From IMG/VR virus record IMGVR_UViG_3300031963_000058, positions 1-24,099 of that record: a DNA stretch of 24,099 nt; one strand, 5' to 3'. The DNA comes from a virus. The position numbers and the translations under genes were made by a program. Positions 1-7,558 of the stretch are shown here, one piece after another (position 1 is the stretch's first letter; each line of letters begins with the position of its first letter). The notes under the pieces were generated by a model. The model searched no databases and had not been told where the DNA came from. It saw only the letters and a list, made by a program, of their open reading frames with translations.

Positions 1-1
1 G

Positions 2-148
2 TCATCAGGCTCTTCTGGCACATCTGGCTCATCTGGTTCGAGTGGTTCAAGCGGGTCATCAGGCTCTTCTGGTACATCTGGCTCATCTGGTTCGAGTGGT
101 TCAAGCGGGTCATCAGGCTCTTCTGGCTCATCTGGTTCGAGCGGTTCG
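2..148 (+). repeat. 54-bp tandem repeat in the GXY stalk
   Basis: Copies start at 2, 56 and 110. The first two are 54 bp (18 residues, six GXY triplets) and differ at one base. The third lacks one 9-bp triplet and then degenerates. The unit keeps the reading frame. Confidence 0.85.
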
Positions 149-982
149 TCAGGCTCTTCTGGTACTTCTGGCACATCCGGTAGGTCAGGATCTTCTGGTA
201 CATCAGGATCTTCTGGCTCTTCAGGTTCAAGTGGTTCATCAGGGTCTTCTGGCTCAAGCGGATCATCAGGTTCGAGTGGTACATCAGGCACATCCGGTAG
301 GTCAGGATCTTCTGGTACATCAGGATCTTCTGGCTCTTCAGGTTCAAGTGGTTCATCAGGGTCTTCTGGCTCAAGCGGATCATCAGGTTCGAGTGGAACA
401 TCAGGTACATCCGGTAGGTCGGGATCTTCTGGTACATCAGGATCTTCTGGCTCTTCAGGTTCAAGTGGTTCATCAGGGTCTTCTGGCTCAAGCGGATCAT
501 CAGGTTCGAGTGGAACATCTGGCACTTCGGGAACATCACCAGCACTTACAGGTATAACCTCAATATACCCAATTTCAACAGGAACAACAGGCTCTGCGGG
601 TTGGGGTATGATAACCAGATTTACTGCTGGTGAATCATTAGCGTTTGGTGATGTTGTATATATTGACGCAACACTTGGTCAATTTAAAAAAGCTGACGCA
701 GATACGGGCTCTACAGCTCCTGCAATAGCTTTATGTCTTGAAACAAGCTTAAGTAGTGGTGCAGCAGGAAACTTTTTGATGCACGGGTTTGTAACAAAAG
801 TGTCTTCAGGTGTTGGAGCATATGGTGGTCCTAATACTATTTGGTATTTAAGTACTACAGCAGGAAATATAACTACAACACCGCCATCAGCCAAAGATGA
901 CGTAGTACAGATAATTGGCGTAGCTTTAAGTGAATATACATTATATTTCCATCCACAATTAGTTTTCACTATATTATCATAA
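2..982 (+). CDS. Collagen-like (Gly-Ser-Ser)n phage fibre protein, 5' end missing
   Basis: The reading frame is open from base 2 to the TAA at 980-982, giving 326 residues with the N-terminus outside the window. Residues 1 to about 178 are almost entirely G-X-Y triplets of the type GSS and GTS, with one Arg per 39-residue repeat and no Pro. A C-terminal beta-rich domain of about 125 residues follows (from about base 608); it has the Ala/Gly/Thr-rich look of domains that end many phage fibres or decorate capsids. The likely role is a trimeric tail or head fibre whose stalk is the GXY repeat. A different frame over 42-557 is also open only because the repeat lacks stops; the GXY frame is the real one because it runs uninterrupted into the C-terminal domain. 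The convergent glycosyltransferase operon next door makes this Ser/Thr-rich stalk a plausible substrate (inference). Confidence 0.85.
   Translation, partial: SSGSSGTSGSSGSSGSSGSSGSSGTSGSSGSSGSSGSSGSSGSSGSSGSSGSSGTSGTSGRSGSSGTSGSSGSSGSSGSSGSSGSSGSSGSSGTSGTSGRSGSSGTSGSSGSSGSSGSSGSSGSSGSSGSSGTSGTSGRSGSSGTSGSSGSSGSSGSSGSSGSSGSSGSSGTSGTSGTSPALTGITSIYPISTGTTGSAGWGMITRFTAGESLAFGDVVYIDATLGQFKKADADTGSTAPAIALCLETSLSSGAAGNFLMHGFVTKVSSGVGAYGGPNTIWYLSTTAGNITTTPPSAKDDVVQIIGVALSEYTLYFHPQLVFTILS
170..520 (+). repeat. Three 117-bp tandem repeats in the GXY stalk
   Basis: Near-identical units begin at 170, 287 and 404. Each is 117 bp, encoding 39 residues or 13 GXY triplets, and each holds a single Arg codon (AGG) near its start. 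Copies differ at only a few third-codon positions, which points to recent duplication or active homogenisation. Length change by recombination would keep the frame and alter stalk length. Confidence 0.9.
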
Positions 983-1018
983 AAAAAATGTGGCAGTTAA
1001 TTCTGCCACATTTTTTTT
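981..1018. terminator. Bidirectional intrinsic terminator between convergent genes
   Basis: A perfect 16-bp inverted repeat (981-996 pairs with 1003-1018) encloses a 6-base loop TTAATT. It is A-rich on the left arm and T-rich on the right, so it makes a hairpin plus U-tract on either strand. Its arms overlap the TAA stop of the fibre gene (980-982) and touch the stop of the minus-strand gene (1018-1020). Confidence 0.92.
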
Positions 1019-1383
1019 TATTTGTAAGATTTTTCTTCAACAAATAATGAGTTATATTTTATATTTATTTCTTTTTTTATAACGGATCTTTTGTCGTTTG
1101 TAATATAAACTTTTCTAGCTAAATCGATAAACTCATCATCGAATGATTTATCGATTTCTTTTTTTCGTATATGATCTTCAATATCCCACAAGCTTTTATT
1201 AATAATTAAAAGATTATAATAATCGTCATCACTGATTTTAAGCTCATTGAATACAATATCATGTAAATAACTAAATTCATTATTTACGTTATACAATTTA
1301 TTAACATCGGATATATTTTCTTTTTTTATTTGTAAAATAGATAACTTATCTACAATTTCTCCAATTGATACCTCAATTTTCAT
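1018..1383 (-). CDS. Small DUF6165-like protein downstream of glycosyltransferases
   Basis: This 121-residue, charged, probably alpha-helical protein has no signal peptide or membrane segment. The start (MKIEVSIGEIVDKLSIL), a central LWxIEDxIRxxE stretch, a FIxLARxVYxxNDxR stretch and the ending EEKSYK match my memory of the small family annotated DUF6165, which is often found beside sugar-handling genes. No biochemical role is known to me. Its ATG (1381-1383) overlaps the end of the upstream glycosyltransferase gene by 11 bases, so the two are co-transcribed and probably translationally coupled. It is the last gene of the minus-strand operon and ends at the shared bidirectional terminator. 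The family assignment is from recollection and needs a profile search. Confidence 0.75.
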   Translation of the reverse strand: MKIEVSIGEIVDKLSILQIKKENISDVNKLYNVNNEFSYLHDIVFNELKISDDDYYNLLIINKSLWDIEDHIRKKEIDKSFDDEFIDLARKVYITNDKRSVIKKEINIKYNSLFVEEKSYK

Positions 1384-4300
1384 ACTTAAATATGTCTTTT
1401 TTTATTCTTTGAAACACCATATCTGGCGTTATAGATTTATGGCATTCAAATTGCCTAGGAGTATTTTTATGTTCTGGACACCAGTTCCAATCTGATTTGT
1501 CGAATTTAAATAATGGGTTATTCCAACAACTGTTACATACTGATTTATTAATAATTCTAGTACAATTTGATTTAAATTCTTGGTCCTCATCCGTGAAATT
1601 AGCGATCATAACAACATGTTTATCTAATGCCCAAGCAAGCCATGATAGACCGCTAGATAAACCGATTAAAAACTCACTATGATGAATCACATTCATAGTA
1701 TTTTCTATTGATGTATCGGATAAGTTTATAACCCCATTAATTTTAGACGCTTCTTTTGAGACAGAGATAACTTTATATCCGCAATTTTGAAGATACTCAC
1801 AAAGTATTTCCCAACCTCTAGGATAATTCCAATATTTTAGTTGGGCTGTAGAATCTGTTGCTATGGTAACGTATCTAGATTCAATAGGTCTTTTCCCCGG
1901 ATTAAATTTAATCCTTGGAGAAATTTCATGGTAATTTAATCCTAAAATGTTTGTTGCCACCTTTTGCAAGGGTATTATTTGAGGGTTTTCTGGGGCACTA
2001 TTATTATCATAATAATATCCTATGTTATACATCGCGTATAAGTCATAAACAATATCACCAGGAGTTACGAACTCAATTTCAGGGTAAACATCAACAAATA
2101 ATTTATTCCAAAATGTTGATACAATCAAATAACAATTGTGTTTTTTCTTAAATTCTAAGCAATATGGCATCCAAGCAATTGTATCGCCTAACGAGTTACT
2201 ATCGAATGCGATATAAACTCTTTCATTTTTTAATGATAATGTTTTTGAATATATAATTTTATCATCAATAGATACATTAGTTTTCCATTTTGTATAATAT
2301 TTTCGGTTAAGTCTTATCCAAGTATTTGTGGTGATATTTTCAGAATAAACAAGTGTGTTATTTTCATCAATAAATTCTACGTGATATGTGTTATTATCCT
2401 TTCCTTTTATTTCAAAATAAGGTTGACCAACAAATGATTGAGCTATATCTAATTTATATTTGGATTCTTTGTTTTTTAAATTTAGATATAAATTAACATG
2501 TTTTTCCGCAAAAGAATTCTGTTCATTAGTTGCTGTATATGAAAATAATTTTGAATTTACAATTTTTTCTAATTTATTTTTTGTGTCTAAAATATTATCA
2601 TCTATTGGTATAATATATTGTGAGTATGTGTCTAAATAAACATTTAGATCTCTTGCTAATATTTTCAATCCAAAAGATATAGCTTCTTTTAGAGTTATTG
2701 GGTTACACTCAAATGTTGAGTTAAATATTAAAACATCAGAAGCTGCCATAAATGCATGAACGTCATTTCTTTCACCCCATACAGTTATGTTCTTAGGTAA
2801 ATTTTCAACAATTGGGCCCCAATAGTCTTCAAAATTAGGTGCTAAGGAACCAATAGCATGAAAATGTAAATTGTTATTGTTTTCAAACAATTTTGCAATT
2901 TCTACGAATTCTTTTTGATTTTTACCTGGTGTCCAAATACCGACATTTAATACGTGTCTTACTTCAGGATCTAAATTTAAACTTAATTGCGCTTTTAATT
3001 TTTCAGCTTTTGTTTTTTTGAAATTTTCAATCGGATATTCAATTAACTCTAAAATTTCTTTTTCATCAGCAAAAGTTACATTTTTATGATATTTTGAGCA
3101 TAAAGCATATGCGTCAGGATGAAATTCTTTTGATTGTTTAGGATTAAATACAACATTATGGCATGTTTCGACAATATTCCAAGATCTGTCCTCAGAATAT
3201 AGTAGGTTAATTAAATCTCTTGGCACAGGATTAAATGAGTCAAAGCCTTCAATTGGTTCATCAATATGTACTACGTCTATATTATTATATTTAATAATAT
3301 CCAATAACTTGTATTTATTATCAATAGGTTCACCTAAATATCCTAAGGAATAAAACTTATCAGAATCGATCATAGTTTTTATCATATCTTTTTGCACTGA
3401 AAATGCATCGCCATAATTTGTATATTCAACAACAAAAATATTAAATTCGTCATTATAGTATTTTTTTATGGCCTCAATTCTTTTTAGTAGAAAAGCTGGC
3501 ATACCACCTGTTGATAAATGAGGGGCTAAATACAATATATTTGTTTTTTTTCCGCTATCTCGGTTTTTTATTTCATCAATTTTATTTATCATATCCATAA
3601 TAATATTTGGTCTTTTTTCACCATGTATAAAATACACAGAATTTTTCTGGGGAGGTAGTTTAAACCATTCTTGTATTTCGTTTTCAATACCTAAATAATT
3701 TTTGTTATCATTGATAATATCAATTCTATCTAACGATCCGTTAACATATATTAAAGGCAAACCCTTATCTATTTTATATTTCCATAATAAGCAGTTTAAT
3801 ACGGTTTCTTCGTTATAAGGGGCATAAATTGCATGGTTCCTAAATATTATATCCATTCCGCAAGTAATATACCATTCATTTAAAAATGGTATACTCTTCT
3901 GGCCTGATATATAATAACCAGATTGCCTATAACTTGTATTTAGCCTAAATGATTGATCAATATTCAATAATTCGCATAATTTGTGTTCAACGGTATTTTC
4001 TAAACCGTCTTCATGACCAATTTCGTTATATGCTAAAAAATCATAAATGCCTTTGGTAAAATAAGGAATATTTTCATTTTCTGGATATAAATCAAAAAAA
4101 ATGTCAATATTGTTGAATATAACTGAGTCGGCATCAATAAAGAATACTGTTTTAGCATAATTTTCTAAGGCATGTATTGTTATAAATGGTTTTTGGATTA
4201 ATATTGAATATATGTGAGGGTTTTCTCTTTTAATATAAAAATTAGATTCATCCAATCCTTTAATGTATAAATCATCATTATTTTTATGCCTTAAATGTAT

Positions 4301-4483
4301 ATTATACATTACTTCACAATATACGTCATTATTAGATGTTTCAAATTTTTTATTTATAGAATAAACTATTATCGGTAATTTAGAGAACTTCCTAATACTA
4401 GTTATAGTACATTCTATTACTGGAAAATAATTTTCGGTTGCATACAAAATATACGCTTTATCAAATTTAAGTTTATTATTCAT
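1373..4483 (-). CDS. Three-module glycosyltransferase with C-terminal TibC/Aah-like (BAHT) O-heptosyltransferase
   Basis: This is a 1036-residue cytoplasmic-type protein. Residues 1 to about 300 look like a GT-A fold sugar transferase (GT8-like) with a DxD motif, D117-A-D119, after a hydrophobic strand. Residues about 313-650 look like a GT4-type GT-B enzyme, with a GG loop near 326-327, NVGIWTPGKNQ around 513-523, and an E-x7-E motif at E592/E600. Residues about 675-755 form a beta-rich linker. Residues about 756-1030 closely resemble the autotransporter strand-loop-strand O-heptosyltransferases: SLGDTIAWMPY (764-774), DSTAQLKYW (877-885), GLSSGLSWLAWAL (941-953), and four C-terminal cysteines C983, C986, C1002, C1014. 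In TibC such cysteines bind iron. It starts in a 4-base ATGA overlap with the upstream GT9 gene. The probable role is building a glycan on protein Ser/Thr; donor and acceptor are unknown, and the adjacent Ser/Thr-rich fibres are the obvious candidates. Confidence 0.85.
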   Translation of the reverse strand: MNNKLKFDKAYILYATENYFPVIECTITSIRKFSKLPIIVYSINKKFETSNNDVYCEVMYNIHLRHKNNDDLYIKGLDESNFYIKRENPHIYSILIQKPFITIHALENYAKTVFFIDADSVIFNNIDIFFDLYPENENIPYFTKGIYDFLAYNEIGHEDGLENTVEHKLCELLNIDQSFRLNTSYRQSGYYISGQKSIPFLNEWYITCGMDIIFRNHAIYAPYNEETVLNCLLWKYKIDKGLPLIYVNGSLDRIDIINDNKNYLGIENEIQEWFKLPPQKNSVYFIHGEKRPNIIMDMINKIDEIKNRDSGKKTNILYLAPHLSTGGMPAFLLKRIEAIKKYYNDEFNIFVVEYTNYGDAFSVQKDMIKTMIDSDKFYSLGYLGEPIDNKYKLLDIIKYNNIDVVHIDEPIEGFDSFNPVPRDLINLLYSEDRSWNIVETCHNVVFNPKQSKEFHPDAYALCSKYHKNVTFADEKEILELIEYPIENFKKTKAEKLKAQLSLNLDPEVRHVLNVGIWTPGKNQKEFVEIAKLFENNNNLHFHAIGSLAPNFEDYWGPIVENLPKNITVWGERNDVHAFMAASDVLIFNSTFECNPITLKEAISFGLKILARDLNVYLDTYSQYIIPIDDNILDTKNKLEKIVNSKLFSYTATNEQNSFAEKHVNLYLNLKNKESKYKLDIAQSFVGQPYFEIKGKDNNTYHVEFIDENNTLVYSENITTNTWIRLNRKYYTKWKTNVSIDDKIIYSKTLSLKNERVYIAFDSNSLGDTIAWMPYCLEFKKKHNCYLIVSTFWNKLFVDVYPEIEFVTPGDIVYDLYAMYNIGYYYDNNSAPENPQIIPLQKVATNILGLNYHEISPRIKFNPGKRPIESRYVTIATDSTAQLKYWNYPRGWEILCEYLQNCGYKVISVSKEASKINGVINLSDTSIENTMNVIHHSEFLIGLSSGLSWLAWALDKHVVMIANFTDEDQEFKSNCTRIINKSVCNSCWNNPLFKFDKSDWNWCPEHKNTPRQFECHKSITPDMVFQRIKKDIFKYEN

Positions 4484-5421
4484 ATGATTTTCATAATTGT
4501 TTCGTAAACATCAATTACCGATGGGTGGCATTCAAATTCAGGTTTATTTTCTAAGCAGCCAATTAATGGGGGAACACCATGTATTGTACCCCATTCTCTA
4601 ACACCATATTTCATGTCTGAAGCACAAAATATTCCACAAGGACCTGAGATATAATGGTATTTGTAATCTTGTGACATATATCTATATGGGGCTCTAAATT
4701 CGTTATTTATGGAGCTTCCGAGTTGAATTATTTCGGCATCTGTTGTTCCTGCTAAATGCAGCAGTCCTGAATCCATTGTTACAAAACAAGAAGATTTATC
4801 AATTAAGTGCCAGGTTTGCGATATATTACTTTTGTTTGATAAATCTAAAACCAAGTCTTGTTTTATGCTAAATATTTTTTTTGTAATGTGAAAAAATCCA
4901 TATTCCTCGGTGTTTTTACCTGTAATAACAACATTTATATTATTTCCGCATAATAAATTAACAAGATCGGCCCATTTGTCTTTATCCCAGGTTCTTGAGG
5001 GCCAATTTTCTGCGGGATGGATTAAAACGAATTTTTCTGGTAGTCCATCAATTGGTATATATTCATCGGGTTCATATTCTGTATACAAATCATCTTCAGA
5101 TAATTGAAAGCCAAGCGTCATAGCATGATATTGTCTTATATCACATACATTACTTTTAAATTCAACACCAAACTCATTTTTCTTACCAACATTATTGAAT
5201 GATGAATGATATATCTGTGTTGATTTTACATTTTCTATATTAATTGCATTTACATAATAAGCTTTTTCAACATTTCTGTTATTATGGAATAACTCAGGAT
5301 AATTCGTTATGACATATATTTTGGAACCATATGATTCTTTTAATTTCCTAATAACAGGGGTTGCTGATAGCGTATCACCTAAGCCTTTTGCTTCGGATAA
5401 ATCTAGGAATACTTTTTTCAT
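4480..5421 (-). CDS. GT9 (heptosyltransferase)-like glycosyltransferase
   Basis: This 313-residue protein resembles the ADP-heptose:LPS heptosyltransferase family (GT9, GT-B fold). The N-terminal domain has KGLGDTLSATPVIRKL (12-27), matching the family's GDxLxxTPxxxxL start. The C-terminal domain has LIHPAENWPSRTWD (133-146) for donor binding and the signature MDSGLLHLAGT (216-226). It ends with four cysteines (C262, C266, C289, C298), the last in an EFECHP context that echoes QFECHK at the end of the neighbouring BAHT-like enzyme. It is the first gene of the minus-strand operon and overlaps the next by 4 bases (ATGA). The transferred sugar cannot be read from sequence: heptose is the family default, but GT9 members use others. 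A role in modifying fibres or host surface glycan is inferred from context. Confidence 0.85.
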   Translation of the reverse strand: MKKVFLDLSEAKGLGDTLSATPVIRKLKESYGSKIYVITNYPELFHNNRNVEKAYYVNAINIENVKSTQIYHSSFNNVGKKNEFGVEFKSNVCDIRQYHAMTLGFQLSEDDLYTEYEPDEYIPIDGLPEKFVLIHPAENWPSRTWDKDKWADLVNLLCGNNINVVITGKNTEEYGFFHITKKIFSIKQDLVLDLSNKSNISQTWHLIDKSSCFVTMDSGLLHLAGTTDAEIIQLGSSINNEFRAPYRYMSQDYKYHYISGPCGIFCASDMKYGVREWGTIHGVPPLIGCLENKPEFECHPSVIDVYETIMKII

Positions 5422-5451
5422 TTTTTGTTAAAAAAATAATGTTTTTTAATT

Positions 5452-5459
5452 CAAAATTA
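5452..5459 (-). promoter_or_regulatory. Possible Bacteroidota -7 box (TAATTTTG) for the glycosyltransferase operon
   Basis: Read on the minus strand this is TAATTTTG, matching TAnnTTTG, about 30 bases upstream of the minus-strand ATG at 5421. I see no convincing -33 TTTG at the right spacing. The short intergenic region (5422-5537) separates divergent genes, so a promoter for each direction is expected here. Confidence 0.35.
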
Positions 5460-5513
5460 AATAAATTAGCTTATTATTTTTCATTGATTTTATCAAAAAA
5501 ATTAAATTCTAGT

Positions 5514-5528
5514 TATTTATAGTATAAA
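5514..5528 (+). promoter_or_regulatory. Candidate late-type promoter motif TATTTATAGTATAAA
   Basis: The motif begins 24 bases before the ATG of the fibre gene at 5538. A very similar arrangement (TATTTATA then TATAAA) lies at 24073, again 24 bases before an ATG. It lacks the host TAnnTTTG box. Assignment as a phage promoter is inference from the shared layout; AT-rich sequence makes chance matches fairly likely. Confidence 0.35.
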
Positions 5529-5537
5529 ACATTATTC

Positions 5538-7328
5538 ATGGCTTGTCTATCTGGTGTAACTAATTCTAGCTCCTGGCAATATACAGATTGTTGCGGTTAT
5601 TTCCAAAGCGGATCTACTATTGGTACACCAATTTGTTTAAATGACGATTACTCATATTCTGGAATAACATTAACTGACATGAGTTGTAGTCCAGCCTGTG
5701 CTAGTTATCAATACAATTTTACGGATTGTTGTGATAGTGGCATAACATTTACAGTTAGTGGTATTCCGGCACAATTAGTTTCTAACTTTTATCACGTTAC
5801 TGTTTCAGGATATACTGGTTGCACCTATATAGATAATTTAGGTGGAGGAACAGTATATGATGGGACAACAGGTATATTTGTCCAGCAAGTTAGTTGTGAA
5901 GGCTGCATAACATGCCCTACACCTACACCAACACAAACGCCTACACCTACACCATCACCAACACCGACACCTACGTATATAGGGCCTGAATGTCCGATTA
6001 ACCAATATTGCTTAGATACTAATAATTATTTTGATAATGATGGGACCTATAATAAAGTTGGTAACTATAATGGATATGCGTATTATACTGGGGGTACAGA
6101 TCAAATAGGGTATTTATATAATACAGGGTATAAATGGTGTTTATCTGATAGTTTGGGTGGAGATTGTTTTTTATTTGGTAAAGTTCCTTGTTACGAAAAT
6201 TGCCCAGACATTTCATTATCTGAATTAACAGAAGGAGTTTGTGTTGTAACACCAACGCCAACACCTGCAATATGCGACGATTTTGATTTTAATGCGTATT
6301 TTAATTGTGAGATAATAACACCAACACCAACAGCAACAATAAGCCCTACACCGACATCTACTCCAACACCAACACCGACACCAACGCCGACATCTGATTG
6401 TTCGTTATCTAGTATTTCTTTAAGTGCTACAACATTACCTACACCAACACCTAGTGCGACACCTACGGCAACACCAATAACGGGTTATAGCGTTTGCTTT
6501 AGTGGTGATGTAACATATACTTTAGTTGATGATACATTTACAGATACTAAAACAAAAAAACTAGTTGATTGTATATCAGGAGACACATACTATGTTGTTG
6601 ACTCATTGGTATTTTCAGGATTATCAATTGAGACTGGAGTTACATTTAATTGTGTAATAAATGGCGTTTCAAAATGTGTAACATACGAGTCATTATCAAG
6701 TAATTCGTCAAATGCTATCCTCAATGACATAATATGGGTTTTAGGTCCAGGTTGTGATAACTGTTCAATAACTCCAACGCCAACACCTACACCGACAATA
6801 ACACCAACAAGCACGATATCACCAACACCTACATTATCTCCAACGGCAACAGGCCCAACTTCGACACCTGCTCCGGCACCAACAAGCACTCCTACGAATA
6901 CACCGACTTCAACACCAACACCAACACCGACAGACGTTATCCCAACATTATATTTAACAATGGACAATATATCTAGTTCATCGTTCCCAATATTTGTTGC
7001 GGAACTAAATACACCTATAACAGGTAACTTAACAGTTTCAACAGTTTTTGGTGATGGTTATGATGATATAGGTTGTACATCAGGTGTTGCTGGTGCTCAA
7101 TATAATAATCTGAGCAGTCTAGTAACATTTAACACTGGTAATTCTGGGATAGTATCTTTAACTCCAGACACTAAAACAGGTTATTGGAATTCAGGAGGAG
7201 GAGGCACTCCGATTAGATACACATTATATAATGTAAAAATAAATGGAACATCCATACCGTCTAGTGGGTCAACAATATTAATAGGATCTACTGTTGTGAC
7301 AATAGTTTGGGGAACATGTGTAAGTTAA
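5538..7328 (+). CDS. Modular Cys-rich fibre/adhesin-like protein with Thr-Pro linkers
   Basis: This 596-residue protein is built as beads on a string. Cys-rich, Thr/Ser/Gly/Tyr-rich beta-type domains (about 1-126, 147-237, 314-411 and 467-596) are separated by low-complexity (Thr-Pro)n linkers at about 127-146, 238-244, 261-286, 301-313 and 412-466. The linkers are spelled with varied ACA/ACG/ACT/ACC and CCA/CCT/CCG codons, so the repeat is kept at protein level. There is no signal peptide, which fits a virion part released by lysis rather than a secreted protein. Such Thr-Pro stalks are classic O-glycosylation targets and extended spacers. It heads a same-strand run of fibre-like genes and starts at ATG 5538 after the divergent intergenic region. 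Likely role: receptor-binding or decorating fibre. I recognise no catalytic domain. Confidence 0.75.
   Translation: MACLSGVTNSSSWQYTDCCGYFQSGSTIGTPICLNDDYSYSGITLTDMSCSPACASYQYNFTDCCDSGITFTVSGIPAQLVSNFYHVTVSGYTGCTYIDNLGGGTVYDGTTGIFVQQVSCEGCITCPTPTPTQTPTPTPSPTPTPTYIGPECPINQYCLDTNNYFDNDGTYNKVGNYNGYAYYTGGTDQIGYLYNTGYKWCLSDSLGGDCFLFGKVPCYENCPDISLSELTEGVCVVTPTPTPAICDDFDFNAYFNCEIITPTPTATISPTPTSTPTPTPTPTPTSDCSLSSISLSATTLPTPTPSATPTATPITGYSVCFSGDVTYTLVDDTFTDTKTKKLVDCISGDTYYVVDSLVFSGLSIETGVTFNCVINGVSKCVTYESLSSNSSNAILNDIIWVLGPGCDNCSITPTPTPTPTITPTSTISPTPTLSPTATGPTSTPAPAPTSTPTNTPTSTPTPTPTDVIPTLYLTMDNISSSSFPIFVAELNTPITGNLTVSTVFGDGYDDIGCTSGVAGAQYNNLSSLVTFNTGNSGIVSLTPDTKTGYWNSGGGGTPIRYTLYNVKINGTSIPSSGSTILIGSTVVTIVWGTCVS
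6771..6935 (+). repeat. Longest (Thr-Pro)n linker-coding stretch
   Basis: About 55 residues made almost only of Thr and Pro with some Ser, Ala, Ile and Asn (residues 412-466 of the fibre protein). The antisense reading gives a spurious open Val-Gly-rich frame. Codons vary, so it is a protein-level repeat rather than a perfect DNA repeat. Confidence 0.8.
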
Positions 7329-7334
7329 AATAAT

Positions 7335-7553
7335 ATGAAAGAGATAACTATTACAGACTTAATCGGAACACAACCATACACAGTATATATTTGTGACAAT
7401 ACATATAACATGTGTGCATACGTTACAACAATAAATGATGCTGACATACCATATTCTTTTTTAGTTCCAGAACCATACAATAATTTAAGTGAAGTTGGTA
7501 TCCGGGTATTAGATGGGAATAATTGTGTGATAAAATCTTTAATTGTAATATAA
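7335..7553 (+). CDS. Small single-domain fibre-like protein
   Basis: This 72-residue protein is a single beta-type domain with alternating hydrophobic residues and three cysteines (in VYICDN, MCAYV and NNCVI). The style (PYTVYICD, then a VPEPY turn, then a VLDGNNC ending) resembles domains repeated inside larger Bacteroidota phage fibre proteins, here as a stand-alone gene. It starts 6 bases after the preceding TAA in the same frame, with the A/T-rich start context AATAATATG. It could be a free-standing chaperone, tip or decoration module, or a remnant of a longer modular fibre split by a stop codon. The neighbours on both sides are fibre-like. No specific function can be assigned. Confidence 0.65.
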   Translation: MKEITITDLIGTQPYTVYICDNTYNMCAYVTTINDADIPYSFLVPEPYNNLSEVGIRVLDGNNCVIKSLIVI

Positions 7554-7558
7554 ATTAT

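Noticed and set aside
2-520. Possible CRISPR array or microsatellite
   Set aside because: The repeats are contiguous, without spacers, keep the reading frame and encode GXY triplets.
42-557. Open reading frame rich in His, Gln, Leu and Val over the stalk repeat
   Set aside because: It is a frame shadow of the (Gly-Ser-Ser)n repeat. The frame starting at base 2 gives regular GXY triplets and continues into the C-terminal domain.
6590-6967. Minus-strand open frame rich in Val-Gly
   Set aside because: It is the antisense of the Thr-Pro linker; the plus-strand gene spans it completely and has sensible domains.
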